Source of the DNA: Roseibium aquae
GTDB taxonomy: Bacteria; Pseudomonadota; Alphaproteobacteria; Rhizobiales; Stappiaceae
DNA: 64,000 bases
NCBI RefSeq assembly: GCF_008711285.1
Contig: NZ_VXDC01000001.1
Location: 248,001-312,000 of the forward strand
Reading direction: 5' to 3'
The translations under genes and the position numbers were made by a program. This document shows, in pieces, positions 8,677-24,335 of this stretch; positions within the stretch are counted from its first letter, which is position 1, and each line of letters starts with the position of its first letter. Under the pieces are notes generated by a model. It was given only the letters and a program-made list of their open reading frames with translations. It ran no database searches and was not told the origin of the DNA.

Positions 8677-9552
8677 TCAGACCTTTCGCCCGCCAAATTG
8701 TGGTTCTTCTAGAAGGACATGCCGTTCAGCATGTTCTATGGCGAGGTATGTGTCTGAGAGAACTTTGTCAATGCCACGTTTAAAAAGACCACTGTTTTTT
8801 TCCAAAGCGGCAGGGCCGCCGGCCAAAAACAGGCATGACCCCTTCAAGGCCGCATGAAGGGTCTCGACCAGATGGAAAACATCCTTTGAGAGGTGTGTGC
8901 TCGACCAGGACAGACAAACGACCTCATTTTTTAAGTCACGAAGTTCGTCGGCCATGTCTTGCGGTGAGTTACGTTGTTGGAGCAGTCGGACGGTCCACCC
9001 CCGAATGCGGAAGTGCTCTTCAACCAGGCGTGCCGCGAACACATGCTGTTCGTTGCGCGGCAACAAGATCGCGATGCGCGGAGACATGTTCCAGGCATGA
9101 TGGTCATGAACAACTGCGGCACTCCTGCGGAGAACGGTCTGCATGCGCGACACGCTTGTGGTGAGCTTCAGGAAATCCATGTTCCCCGCGGTCCATTCTT
9201 CGCCGCTCAGCCGGATTGTCTCTTGCATGAGGCACAACCGGTCAAACGGGTCCATGGCATAGTCTTGCAGGGCGCTCGCCAACGTATCAGTGCATCCGGT
9301 TGCCGCGAGCTCCAGGAAGTGACGGCATTCGGCCTGGATCTCCGGTGATCGAACGGACTTGATCTTCGATCTTACTTGCCCGGTGGACACGCGGCTCTTG
9401 AACTCCATCCCCGCAAGTGAGGAGAAGACAAGGCTTTTTACGGCCATCAAATCATCTAACAGAGGCTGGGGATATCCGCCCATGGGCCCAATGTCCTGGG
9501 AAAAGGCCCGATCGAAATGCGTCGCCCGGACAGTTGTCGATTCCTCGGCCAT
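8677..9552 (-). CDS. ppaA: PpsR antirepressor PpaA/AerR, cobalamin-binding domain
   Basis: A 291-residue regulator that in Rhodobacter binds cobalamin (or heme) and antagonises or modulates PpsR/CrtJ. A helical domain holds EEWTAGNMDFLKLTTSVSRMQ (about 118-138), like the B12-binding cap of methionine synthase. A Rossmann-type domain follows, starting at PRIAILLPRNEQHVFAARLV, with the glycine pair in FLAGGPAAL near residue 245. The canonical DxHxxG loop is degenerate (NEQHVFA). Location directly upstream of ppsR on the same strand is the usual arrangement. AAGGAG sits about 8 bases before the ATG. Confidence 0.93.
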   Translation of the reverse strand: MAEESTTVRATHFDRAFSQDIGPMGGYPQPLLDDLMAVKSLVFSSLAGMEFKSRVSTGQVRSKIKSVRSPEIQAECRHFLELAATGCTDTLASALQDYAMDPFDRLCLMQETIRLSGEEWTAGNMDFLKLTTSVSRMQTVLRRSAAVVHDHHAWNMSPRIAILLPRNEQHVFAARLVEEHFRIRGWTVRLLQQRNSPQDMADELRDLKNEVVCLSWSSTHLSKDVFHLVETLHAALKGSCLFLAGGPAALEKNSGLFKRGIDKVLSDTYLAIEHAERHVLLEEPQFGGRKV

Positions 9553-9870
9553 GTCCGTCTCCTTCCTTCGTGTCGAGACACATGACGCCGAGCGCCGTTT
9601 GATCTTTGCTCCAAATCCTGACGATCCGTCGCCTTCCGATCAACCGAAACCCTTGTGCATCGCGGTTTCCTTCAAGTCCTGCCTGTTTTGGCCCAGCCTA
9701 CATTAGGCGCGAAGCGATCTGACGCCTATTGCCGAATTGGTAGCATGCCCCACCCCCACTTATTTGTAAATGCTTATTGACGTCAATCAAAGTTGACACT
9801 CTTGGTGAGCTGTGCCTATCCTTCGTGCACAACAAGCCAAGGGAGGCGGTTGTTTCCAACCGGGTCGAGA
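9553..9870. other. ppaA-bchF divergent intergenic region
   Basis: This 318-bp gene-free stretch separates the divergent ppaA and bchF genes. It holds a GTGTC-GA-GACAC palindrome at 9570-9581 close to the ppaA start and a composite regulatory block at 9765-9798 upstream of bchF. No convincing ORF is visible. It presumably carries the promoters of both operons. Confidence 0.7.
9765..9798. promoter_or_regulatory. Overlapping PpsR-type half-matches and FNR-like box before bchF
   Basis: Two near-consensus PpsR elements overlap by two bases: TGT-N12-ACG at 9765-9782 and CGT-N12-ACA at 9781-9798 (CGTCAATCAAAGTTGACA). The junction contains ATTGACGTCAAT, a perfect 12-bp palindrome. Bases 9777-9790 read TTGAC-GTCA-ATCAA, which also fits the FNR/FnrL pattern TTGAC-N4-ATCAA. 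The site is about 75-105 bases upstream of bchF, the first gene of the large plus-strand superoperon. Confidence 0.6.
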
Positions 9871-11669
<1,799 letters not shown>

Positions 11670-11671
11670 CG

Positions 11672-13243
11672 ATGGAACTGGCGACCTGGACATATGAAGG
11701 CCCGCCCCATGTCGGTGCCATCCGGATTGCGGCCTCGATGGACGGTATCCATCTGGTGCTCCACGCCCCACAGGGCGACACCTATGCCGACCTGCTGTTC
11801 ACGATGATTGAGCGGCGCAAGACCCGTCCGCCTGTGACCTACACGACCTTTCAGGCGCGGGATCTTTCCGGCGATACGGCCGAGATTTTCAAGACCGCGT
11901 GCACGGATGCGGCAGAGCGCTTTTCACCTGATGTTTTGTTGGTTGGGGCTTCATGCACGGCCGAACTCATTCAGGATGACCCCGGTGGCTTGGCCAAGAC
12001 CCTCGGTCTTGCCATGCCGGCGGTGCCGCTGGAGCTGCCGTCCTATCAGAAAAAGGAAAATTGGGGCGCTGCGGAGACGTTTTACCGCCTGGTCCGGGCG
12101 TGTGCGGGATCCGAACGCAGAGACCGTCCGGAAAGCGCGCAGCGTGTCTGCAACATTCTGGGGCCGTCCTCGCTTGGCTTCCGGAACCGCGACGACATCG
12201 AAGAAGTCAAGAAGCTCCTCGATCTGCTGGGCGTCGAAGTCAACGTGATCGCTCCGCTTGGCGCGAGTGCCCGTGACCTGATGCGGCTTCCAGACGCGGG
12301 CTTCAACATTGTCCTTTATCCGGAAATTGCCGGTTCGGCCGCAAAATGGCTGGCGCGTATCCACGGGCAGGAGCTTGTGACAATTGTCCCCATCGGCGTT
12401 GGCGCGACGCGGGACTTCATTGCCGACGTCGCGCGGGTTGCCGGCGTCGACCCGCAACCGGCGCTGGCTGCCGGCGAGCGTTTGTCCTGGTACTCCCGGT
12501 CGATCGATTCGAACTATCTGACCGGAAAACGCGTCTTCATATTTGGCGACGCCACGCACGCCATCGCTGCGGCGCGGATCGCGGATGAGGAACTGGGGTT
12601 CAAGGTCTGTGGACTTGGAACCTATACCCGCGAGCTGGCGCGGGACGTTCGGATCGCGGCGGCGCAATATGGCGTCGAAGCGTTGATCACCGACGACCAT
12701 TTGGCGGTGGAAGACGCCATTTTCGCGGCTCAGCCCGAGCTGGTTCTGGGCACCCAGATGGAGCGCCATGTCGCCAAACGTTTGCGGATCGCCTGCGCGG
12801 TAATTTCCAGCCCGGTTCATGTCCAGGATTTCCCGGCTCGCTACTCGCCGCAAATGGGCCTGGAAGGCGCCAATGTCATTTTCGACAGCTGGGTCCATCC
12901 GCTCATGATGGGGCTCGAGGAGCACCTGTTGCAGATGTTCCGCGATGATTTCGAATTCAACGACGAGACCCAGGCTTCCCATCTCGCGGCAGTCGCCCCG
13001 AAGGGCTATGGGACCGCCGCCGTGGATGGTCCGGAGCCTGTTTCCACTCATCAGGATATCAAACTCCAGGCCGCGCCCGAAGCGCTCGCCTGGACGGAAG
13101 CAGCCGAGAAGGAGCTGAAGAAGATCCCGTTCTTCGTGCGCGGCAAGGCGCGCCGGAATACGGAGAGTTTCGCCGTGGAACGCGGTGTCAATCCCATTAC
13201 GATCGAGACCCTTTACGATGCAAAAGCGCATTTCGGCCGCTAG
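11672..13243 (+). CDS. bchB: Light-independent protochlorophyllide reductase subunit BchB
   Basis: A 523-residue partner of BchN. The N-terminus [20 protein letters not shown] is typical of the family, [13 protein letters not shown] carries the cluster Cys, and the C-terminal domain ends in a short helical region used for substrate entry ([19 protein letters not shown]). BchB contributes an Asp near residue 36 as the unusual fourth cluster ligand in characterised enzymes; [13 protein letters not shown] places an Asp in that area. The gene starts 2 bases after bchN and ends shortly before bchH. Confidence 0.97.
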   Translation: MELATWTYEGPPHVGAIRIAASMDGIHLVLHAPQGDTYADLLFTMIERRKTRPPVTYTTFQARDLSGDTAEIFKTACTDAAERFSPDVLLVGASCTAELIQDDPGGLAKTLGLAMPAVPLELPSYQKKENWGAAETFYRLVRACAGSERRDRPESAQRVCNILGPSSLGFRNRDDIEEVKKLLDLLGVEVNVIAPLGASARDLMRLPDAGFNIVLYPEIAGSAAKWLARIHGQELVTIVPIGVGATRDFIADVARVAGVDPQPALAAGERLSWYSRSIDSNYLTGKRVFIFGDATHAIAAARIADEELGFKVCGLGTYTRELARDVRIAAAQYGVEALITDDHLAVEDAIFAAQPELVLGTQMERHVAKRLRIACAVISSPVHVQDFPARYSPQMGLEGANVIFDSWVHPLMMGLEEHLLQMFRDDFEFNDETQASHLAAVAPKGYGTAAVDGPEPVSTHQDIKLQAAPEALAWTEAAEKELKKIPFFVRGKARRNTESFAVERGVNPITIETLYDAKAHFGR

Positions 13244-13256
13244 GCAACCCTGTGAA

Positions 13257-17917
<4,661 letters not shown>

Positions 17918-17928
17918 GAGGCAGGGGC

Positions 17929-18633
17929 ATGACCATGCTGACGAGCGCATATGTCAAACGCCGCGAAGAGATCGAAACCTATTTCGATCGCACAGCCCTG
18001 GAGGCTTGGAAACGGCTCACCAGCACCGAGAAGGTCAGCGGCATACGGGAAACGGTCCGCGCAGGCCGCGAGGAGATGCGGCTGGAACTTCTGTCCCGGT
18101 TTCCAGCGGACCTGACCGGTTGGAGAATACTGGACGCGGGCTGCGGCGGCGGTGCGCTGGCTTTTGAGTTGGCCCGCCGGGGAGCCGAGGTCCTGGGTGT
18201 GGACCTGTCCGCGCAAATGATCGATCACGCGCGCGCTGGTCTGCCAGAGGTGGACGGTCCGGGCCACCTGACGCTTGTGGCGGGCGACATGCTTGGCGAC
18301 CATGGCCGGTTCGATGGCGTCGTCGCGATGGATTCCCTGATCCACTATCCGAGGGATCAGGTCGGCGCGGCCCTCTTGTCGCTGGCCTCCCGGACCACAC
18401 GGAAGATGGTATTCACACTGGCTCCGCGAACCCCGTTGCTTGCGACGATGCATTTTGTGGGCAAGGCCTTCCCGCGATCCGACAGATCTCCGGCCATTGA
18501 GCCGGTCACTGCCAGGACGCTTTTGTCCGGTCTTGTGCGGGACCCTTTGATGGCGGGTTGGCGGGTCGGCGAAACCTACCGGGTGCATCGCGGGTTTTAC
18601 ATTTCCGAAGCACAGGAGCTCATTCGCTCATGA
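17929..18633 (+). CDS. bchM: Mg-protoporphyrin IX methyltransferase BchM
   Basis: A 234-residue SAM-dependent methyltransferase that makes the C13 methyl ester of Mg-protoporphyrin IX, the substrate of AcsF and BchE. SAM motif I is ILDAGCGGGALAFELA near residue 67, then VLGVDLSAQMIDHAR (motif II). The start at 17929 follows AGGAGGCAGGGG, and the N-terminus YVKRREEIETYFDRTALEAW is the BchM/ChlM signature. Its stop overlaps the lhaA start. Confidence 0.97.
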   Translation: MTMLTSAYVKRREEIETYFDRTALEAWKRLTSTEKVSGIRETVRAGREEMRLELLSRFPADLTGWRILDAGCGGGALAFELARRGAEVLGVDLSAQMIDHARAGLPEVDGPGHLTLVAGDMLGDHGRFDGVVAMDSLIHYPRDQVGAALLSLASRTTRKMVFTLAPRTPLLATMHFVGKAFPRSDRSPAIEPVTARTLLSGLVRDPLMAGWRVGETYRVHRGFYISEAQELIRS

Positions 18634-20072
18634 ATCCTGTCCGGCAAATCAATGGCAAGATGATCGCATACTGGCAGACACTCGGGCCGCGCGTGCTGCC
18701 GTTTGCGGATGCGGCGACGGCCGACCTGCCGCTAAGCCGCCTGCTGCGCTTGTCCATGTTCCAGTGGTCGATTGGAATGGCGGCGGTGTTGCTGACGGGC
18801 ACGCTGAACCGTGTGATGATTGTCGAACTTGGCGTGCCCACAAGTCTCGTGGCCCTAGTGGTCGCGATCCCGCTGCTGGTCGCCCCGCTGCGGGCACTGA
18901 TTGGATATCGCTCGGACACCTACAAATCCGTCCTGGGATGGCGGCGCGTGCCCTATATTTGGCTCGGCACACTGATGCAGTTTGGCGGCCTGGCCATCAT
19001 GCCTTTCGCCCTGTTGCTGCTGCAGTCCCAGACGACCGGGCCTGAATGGGCCGGGCCGGTTGGTGCTTGTCTGGCGTTCCTGCTCGTTGGACTTGGTATG
19101 CACACAGCTCAAACGGCAGGCCTTGCGCTGGCCACGGATCTGGCCGCGGAAAAGACCCGCCCGCGTGTGGTCGCGCTGATGTATGTCATGCTCTTGGTGG
19201 GCATGCTGGTTGCTTCCCTTGTTTTTGCATGGTTGTTGACGGACTTCTCGCCCAAGCTGTTGATTCAGGTCATCCAGGGGGCCGCCGTCGTGACGGTTGC
19301 CCTCAATGTGGTCTGTCTGTGGAAACAGGAACCGCGTAATCCGAACCGGACCCGCTCCGATCGTTCGACACCCTCCTTTGTGCAAGCGTTTGCGACCTAT
19401 CGCGAAGACCGGGGCGTTCTCCGCCTGCTGGTCGGCGTTGGCCTCGGATCGGCCGCTTTTGCGATGCAGGACGTGCTTCTTGAACCCTACGGTGGCGAGG
19501 TGCTCGGGCTAAGCGTCAGCCAGACCACGCTTTTGACGGCTATTTGGACCTTCGGAACCCTGGCGGGGTTAGCCTATGCGGGACGGGCGCTGGCCCGCGG
19601 CTGGAACATGTACCGGCTGGCCGCGGTTGGTTTGCTCATCGGTGTGTGCGGCTTTTCGGCGATCATCCTTTCCGAACCGCTGGGTGCAGCCAATCTGTTC
19701 CGTGCCGGCACGATGCTGATCGGCGCCGGTGGCGGCCTGTTCGCGGTCTGCACCCTTTTGGCTGCCATGGCCATTGCCGACAAATCGGACAACGGCCTGG
19801 CGATTGGCGCCTGGGGCGCGGTTCAGGCGACGTCCATCGGGCTGGCCCTGGCGGCCGGTGGCTTGATCCGGGACGTGGTGAATGCCTACGCGGCCGCTGG
19901 CGGGCCGCAAAGCGCGCTGCACGCGCCCGCCGCCGGCTACAGCTTCGTCTATCACATTGAAATCGCACTTTTGTTTGGAAGCCTGATCGCGATCGGGCCG
20001 CTTGTCTCCCGGCATCGTCCGGACCGCGCGGTCACGGAGCGGCCGTTCGGCCTGGCGGATATGCCCGGCTAG
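18630..20072 (+). CDS. lhaA: Light-harvesting 1 assembly protein LhaA (BCD-family MFS)
   Basis: A 480-residue twelve-helix membrane protein homologous to PucC and ORF428. LhaA is needed for efficient LH1 assembly in R. capsulatus. It carries LNRVMIVELGVPTSLVALVV and IGYRSDTYKSVLGWRRVPYIW, hallmarks of the family, with WGAVQATSIGLALAAGG near the C-terminus. The start at 18630 overlaps the bchM stop (ATGA). It is followed after 23 bases by puhA, the conserved bchM-lhaA-puhA order of purple bacteria. Confidence 0.95.
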   Translation: MNPVRQINGKMIAYWQTLGPRVLPFADAATADLPLSRLLRLSMFQWSIGMAAVLLTGTLNRVMIVELGVPTSLVALVVAIPLLVAPLRALIGYRSDTYKSVLGWRRVPYIWLGTLMQFGGLAIMPFALLLLQSQTTGPEWAGPVGACLAFLLVGLGMHTAQTAGLALATDLAAEKTRPRVVALMYVMLLVGMLVASLVFAWLLTDFSPKLLIQVIQGAAVVTVALNVVCLWKQEPRNPNRTRSDRSTPSFVQAFATYREDRGVLRLLVGVGLGSAAFAMQDVLLEPYGGEVLGLSVSQTTLLTAIWTFGTLAGLAYAGRALARGWNMYRLAAVGLLIGVCGFSAIILSEPLGAANLFRAGTMLIGAGGGLFAVCTLLAAMAIADKSDNGLAIGAWGAVQATSIGLALAAGGLIRDVVNAYAAAGGPQSALHAPAAGYSFVYHIEIALLFGSLIAIGPLVSRHRPDRAVTERPFGLADMPG

Positions 20073-20095
20073 GCGAGGTAAGAGGAGATACACAC

Positions 20096-20893
20096 ATGGA
20101 AATCGGCGCTATCACCGGATATATCGACGTCGCCCAGGTAACCCTTTATGTCTTCTGGGTCTTTTTCGCCTTGCTGTTGTTCTACATCCGGCAGGAAGAC
20201 CGGCGGGAGGGCTATCCTTTGGAGGCTGACCAGACAGGCGCCTACAACAAGGATCCCTGGCTGTTCATGCCAAGCCCCAAGACCTTTCTTCTGCCGCATG
20301 GGCAAGGCGAGGTCAGCTTTCCGAACAACAAGCGGGACAGTGAGGACCGCCCGATCCCCGGCGAAAAAATCGCCAACTTTTCGGGCGCCCCGTATCGACC
20401 CACCGCTGAAAATCCGATGCTGTCGTCCATCGGTCCGGGTTCGTGGGCTGAACGGGCGGATCATCCCGATATGACCTTCGAAAACCATGTCAAGATCGTT
20501 CCGATGCGGATCGACAGCGATTGGTCTATCGCCGAAGGTGATACAGACCCGCGCGGCATGCGTGTCGTCGGCTGCGATCTGGTCGTGGCCGGGACCGTGA
20601 AAGACGCCTGGGTCGACCGGTCGGAGCAGATGATGCGCTACTTGGAGATCGAGACCGAGGTTGGTGATGCGCCGCGCCGCGTTCTGGTGCCGATGAACTT
20701 CGTCGTCATGAAGACCACCCGGGAACGCGAGCGCATCTTCTATGTTCACGCAATCACCGGCGAGCAGTTCGCCCTGGTTCCGGCAACAGCCTCCGACAGC
20801 CAGATCACACTGCTCGAAGAGGACAAGATCACGGCCTATTTCGGGTCTGGATTGCTCTATGCAACACCATCTCGTCAGGAGCCGCTCGCATGA
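20096..20893 (+). CDS. puhA: Photosynthetic reaction centre subunit H
   Basis: A 265-residue H subunit that caps the cytoplasmic side of the L/M reaction centre. One N-terminal transmembrane helix (residues 12-32, VTLYVFWVFFALLLFYIRQEDRR) is followed by a soluble domain with PKTFLLPHG and the PRC-barrel segment GTVKDAWVDRSEQMMRYLEI. A ribosome site AGAGGAG lies about 9 bases upstream. Overlap with puhB (ATGA) indicates coupling. Placement after lhaA is the canonical puh operon. Confidence 0.97.
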   Translation: MEIGAITGYIDVAQVTLYVFWVFFALLLFYIRQEDRREGYPLEADQTGAYNKDPWLFMPSPKTFLLPHGQGEVSFPNNKRDSEDRPIPGEKIANFSGAPYRPTAENPMLSSIGPGSWAERADHPDMTFENHVKIVPMRIDSDWSIAEGDTDPRGMRVVGCDLVVAGTVKDAWVDRSEQMMRYLEIETEVGDAPRRVLVPMNFVVMKTTRERERIFYVHAITGEQFALVPATASDSQITLLEEDKITAYFGSGLLYATPSRQEPLA

Positions 20894-21570
20894 CCCACAC
20901 GCATACCAACGGCCCTGAACATGACTTCGAGCCGGTCCCCGGGCTTCCGGCGGACCTGCCCAAGGGCGAAAAGATTCTGTGGCAGGGCCGGCCTGCGACA
21001 AAACTCGTCAGCCGGCGGGTCATGAAGGTCAACTGGTTTGCCGGCTATTTCGCGGTTCTGCTGGTCTGGACGCTCGCGGCCGGCTATGCCGATGGGCGGA
21101 CATGGCCCCATGTGCTCTTTTCCGCCGGGGCCGTGCTGCTGCTCAGCGCTGTCTTCCTGGGAATGATGGAGCTGTTTGCCTGGGGCGTGCACAAGACGAC
21201 ACTCTACACGATCACCAACAAGCGGGTGGTCATGCGCATCGGCGTCGCGTTGTCCGCCACCTTCAACCTGCCCTTTGCCAAGATGGTGTCTGCTGACCTT
21301 CGGCTGGACAAGCGCGGTGGCGGCGACATTGCCCTGACCATGGCGCAAGGACACCGGCTGTCGTTCTTCTCGTTCTGGCCGCATGTGCGGGGCTACAAGT
21401 CAGGGTCGATGGTTCCGCAGATGATCTGTCTGAAGAACGCGCAGCAACCGGCCCGCATTCTGGCCGATGCCCTCTCCGGCTACGCCTCCGTTCGCATCCG
21501 GGAGGTGGCTGTTGCCGCATCGGAGGCCGGACCGGCCTTTGGCGGCGCAACCCCTGTCGCAGCGGAGTAA
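20890..21570 (+). CDS. puhB: Reaction centre assembly protein PuhB
   Basis: A 226-residue membrane protein with a PH-like domain, needed for efficient reaction centre assembly. GEKILWQGRPATKLVSRRVMKV precedes two hydrophobic helices (about residues 48-90), followed by YTITNKRVVMRIGVALSATFN, typical of bacterial PH-domain proteins. It sits between puhA and puhC, translationally coupled to puhA. The C-terminal tail is Ala-rich and poorly conserved. Confidence 0.92.
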   Translation: MTHTHTNGPEHDFEPVPGLPADLPKGEKILWQGRPATKLVSRRVMKVNWFAGYFAVLLVWTLAAGYADGRTWPHVLFSAGAVLLLSAVFLGMMELFAWGVHKTTLYTITNKRVVMRIGVALSATFNLPFAKMVSADLRLDKRGGGDIALTMAQGHRLSFFSFWPHVRGYKSGSMVPQMICLKNAQQPARILADALSGYASVRIREVAVAASEAGPAFGGATPVAAE

Positions 21571-21575
21571 CGGAC

Positions 21576-22052
21576 ATGGCCCAAACGCGCTCCTACGGAA
21601 CCCTCGAAGCCAAGCGGCGGAAGAAGCCGGTCCGGTTTCCCGTCTTGCCGCTTTATGCAGCATTCGCCTTGATCGGAATCGCGGTGACGGCAACCGTCTT
21701 TGGAACGGTCACGGGCATTGGAACCGTTAAGGACAGTTTCGGTCAGCCCGTTGCCATCCGCGACATCATTTTGACCGGCGGCGTTGCCGAGACGGTCCGT
21801 GTTTATGACGCCCGCACAGGCAACATTCTCGTCGAGATCCCCGCGGAGGAAGGGGGCTTCGTCCGGGGATCCTTGCGGGCCTTGGACCGGATCCGCATCC
21901 AGACCGATGTGCTGGACAATGCGCCTTACCGCCTGATCCGGTGGGAAAACGGCGCGGTGTCCTTGTCCGACACGGCGAGCGGCGAACGGATTTATCTCAA
22001 TGCGTTCGGTCCGGACAATGCGGCAGCATTCGCCAAGCTGCTTGAACAATGA
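21576..22052 (+). CDS. puhC: Photosynthetic complex assembly protein PuhC
   Basis: A 158-residue protein with one N-terminal membrane anchor (residues 22-48) after a basic EAKRRKKPVRFP stretch, and a periplasmic domain containing ILTGGVAETVRVYDARTG. PuhC affects the organisation of the reaction centre-LH1 complex. It starts 5 bases after puhB with GGA-type purines ahead. Assignment rests on size, topology and position. Confidence 0.9.
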   Translation: MAQTRSYGTLEAKRRKKPVRFPVLPLYAAFALIGIAVTATVFGTVTGIGTVKDSFGQPVAIRDIILTGGVAETVRVYDARTGNILVEIPAEEGGFVRGSLRALDRIRIQTDVLDNAPYRLIRWENGAVSLSDTASGERIYLNAFGPDNAAAFAKLLEQ

Positions 22053-22073
22053 CTGAAAAGGGAGGACGGCCCA

Positions 22074-22379
22074 ATGTCACTTTTATCACTCATCTTCCGG
22101 CGCCGGGAAACGGTCCCATGCACGGTGGAGATCAACAATACCTTTGAAGCCCTTGGCGGGCACTTGCGCTTCGACGGCGGGGTAACGGTCTATCCGGGCG
22201 ACGAAGTGCTTGTGGAAGGCGCGCCGGTGACCGTCCCCTATGGCGAGCAGCAGACCTTCCGGCGTATGGCGACCATCACGCGTGCTTCGTCGCTGGAGCG
22301 GGCATGGACCCGAGCGACCGGCGATTTCGAATTCATGGAGCTTTGCGAGTTCTCATTTTCCGAAAGGGTAGAGGCATGA
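22074..22379 (+). CDS. Conserved small soluble protein between puhC and acsF
   Basis: A 101-residue protein preceded by an AGGGAGG ribosome site at about 22060-22066. It has no membrane helix. The centre reads [22 protein letters not shown], which suggests a small beta-rich fold, and the acidic C-terminus overlaps the acsF start by 4 bases, so the two are probably co-translated. I do not recognise a characterised family, although small ORFs in this position occur in other purple-bacterial clusters. The coupling to acsF makes a role connected with the ring-cyclase step or its control possible, but this is inference. Confidence 0.75.
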   Translation: MSLLSLIFRRRETVPCTVEINNTFEALGGHLRFDGGVTVYPGDEVLVEGAPVTVPYGEQQTFRRMATITRASSLERAWTRATGDFEFMELCEFSFSERVEA

Positions 22380-23464
22380 ACAAGTCGGTAGACGTGAATT
22401 CGCTCGAGACGGCAGCCCGCCCGGTCAACGATACCACCAAGGCAGCGCTCGAAAGCACAATGCTCAATCCGCGTTTCTACACGACGGATTTTGAGGAGAT
22501 GGACCGCATCAATGTTTCCGGGGTGCGCGCCGAGTGGGACGTTTTGATGGAGGAAATGCGCTCCGATCCCAACAAGGGGCATTTCAAGCGCAACGACGAG
22601 TGGGATGAAATCGATATAGACGGCATGCCCGACGATCTGCGTCGGGAGTTGATCGATTTTCTGGTTTCCTCGCTCACGGCCGAGTTCTCCGGCTGCGTTC
22701 TCTACAAGGAAATGAAGCGGCGGGGCAAAAACAAGGAAATTTGCGAACTCTTCGGGTATATGAGCCGCGATGAATCGCGCCATGCCGGTTTTATCAATGA
22801 CGCGCTGAAAGACTTCGGAATTGGCGTGAATATGGGGTTTCTCGCCAAGGCCAAGAAATACACCTACTTCCGGCCGAAATTCATCTACTACGCCACCTAT
22901 CTGTCGGAAAAAATCGGCTATGCGCGCTACATCACGATTTTCCGGCATTTGGAACGCCATCCGGAAAACCGCTTCCATCCAATCTTCAAGTGGTTCGAGG
23001 AGTGGTGCAACGACGAGTTCCGTCATGGTGAAGCCTTTTCCCTGATCATGCGTGCGGATCCCAAGCTGCTCGAGGGGCGGAACAAGTATTGGATCAAGTT
23101 CTTCCTGCTGGCGGTTTTCGCCACCATGTACGTTCGCGATCATGCCCGTCCGGCTTTCCACCGGGAACTCGGGGTCGATATCGAAGACTACGACATGCGG
23201 GTTTTCCGCCTCACATCCGAGATTTCGCGGCAGGTGTTTCCTCTGGAACTGGATCTCGACAACCCGTTGCTGCTGGATGGGTTCCGAAAGCTGGAGCGGA
23301 TCAATCAGTCCATTGGACGGGCTGAAAGACAGGGTGGCGTTTTCGGGTCTTTGGCCAAGGGATGGCACATGGCGCGGGCGGGTGTGACGTTTCTTCGCCT
23401 TTACATGTTGCCGACCAAGACCAATGTGATCCCGGAAACCAGCCGGCTCCATCCGGTATGGTAG
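22376..23464 (+). CDS. acsF: Aerobic Mg-protoporphyrin IX monomethyl ester cyclase AcsF
   Basis: A 362-residue diiron enzyme that forms the isocyclic ring E with O2. Two ExxH-type motifs supply iron ligands: [13 protein letters not shown] near residue 140 and [14 protein letters not shown] near residue 220. The family segment [14 protein letters not shown] is near residue 27. The start at 22376 overlaps the preceding small ORF. The anaerobic counterpart BchE is also encoded in this window, so the organism can close ring E with or without oxygen. Confidence 0.96.
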   Translation: MNKSVDVNSLETAARPVNDTTKAALESTMLNPRFYTTDFEEMDRINVSGVRAEWDVLMEEMRSDPNKGHFKRNDEWDEIDIDGMPDDLRRELIDFLVSSLTAEFSGCVLYKEMKRRGKNKEICELFGYMSRDESRHAGFINDALKDFGIGVNMGFLAKAKKYTYFRPKFIYYATYLSEKIGYARYITIFRHLERHPENRFHPIFKWFEEWCNDEFRHGEAFSLIMRADPKLLEGRNKYWIKFFLLAVFATMYVRDHARPAFHRELGVDIEDYDMRVFRLTSEISRQVFPLELDLDNPLLLDGFRKLERINQSIGRAERQGGVFGSLAKGWHMARAGVTFLRLYMLPTKTNVIPETSRLHPVW

Positions 23465-23474
23465 GACCAAGAGA

Positions 23475-24335
23475 ATGACCGCTCTAACCGCCGCAGCGAT
23501 CGCCGTGTTCATCTGGTGGACAGCCACCGGAGCGGTCATGCTTGTGGCCCGCTTCGGCAGCGCCCGCGGCGGGGCGGCGATGGCGGTCATGTCGCTGGTG
23601 GCACTTGCCGGTGTCGTGGCGCTCGGGCTGACCCGGAACGTGACGACGGAACAAAGCGCCTATATCGCATTCATGGGCGCGCTGGCCATCTGGGCCTGGC
23701 ATGAAACCGCATTCCTTCTGGGTCTGGTCACCGGTCCCCGGCGGGTCGGACTTCATCAGGAACCGAGGGAAAAAACGCGTTTTCGGGCTGCTTTCAAGGC
23801 CGTCCGGGATCACGAGATCGGCCTGGCGCTCACGGCGCTCGTTCTGTTCGCCTGGCTGCATGATGCGGGCAACACCGCCGGGCTGTGGACCTATCTTCTG
23901 CTTTGGGGCATGCGCCTGAGTACGAAGATGATCATTTTCCTGGGCGCTCCCCACGCGTTCAACGAGCTGCTGCCGCACCGTTTGTCCTATTTGGAAAGCT
24001 ATTTCCGGACAGATCGTCTCAGTCCGTTGTTTTGGGTATCGCTTGTTGCATGCATCTGTATTTTAACGGGCTTTTCTGTCGGGGCTGGTCTGGCAAACTA
24101 CCCTCACGACGCTGTCAAATGGGGCCTGCTGGCGGCATTTGCGGCTCTAGCCTTGATCGAACACGCGTTTTTGGTATTGCCTGTCCGCGACAGTTTGTTG
24201 TGGACTTGGGCGCTGCGGGTTTGTCCCGTCAAGACGCAAGAAGACGAAACTCAGGGCCTGGTTTCGAGCCTTGACGAAAACGAAAGTCCGGCTCGACCCG
24301 GCGTGAAGTCGAAAGGAAACGTCTCATGGATCTGA
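23475..24335 (+). CDS. puhE: Photosynthetic complex assembly protein PuhE
   Basis: A 286-residue polytopic membrane protein with seven to eight hydrophobic helices. It contains [20 protein letters not shown] and [32 protein letters not shown], conserved in PuhE (assembly protein 2). It modulates reaction centre and LH1 production in R. capsulatus. The end overlaps hemA by 10 bases. Confidence 0.92.
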   Translation: MTALTAAAIAVFIWWTATGAVMLVARFGSARGGAAMAVMSLVALAGVVALGLTRNVTTEQSAYIAFMGALAIWAWHETAFLLGLVTGPRRVGLHQEPREKTRFRAAFKAVRDHEIGLALTALVLFAWLHDAGNTAGLWTYLLLWGMRLSTKMIIFLGAPHAFNELLPHRLSYLESYFRTDRLSPLFWVSLVACICILTGFSVGAGLANYPHDAVKWGLLAAFAALALIEHAFLVLPVRDSLLWTWALRVCPVKTQEDETQGLVSSLDENESPARPGVKSKGNVSWI

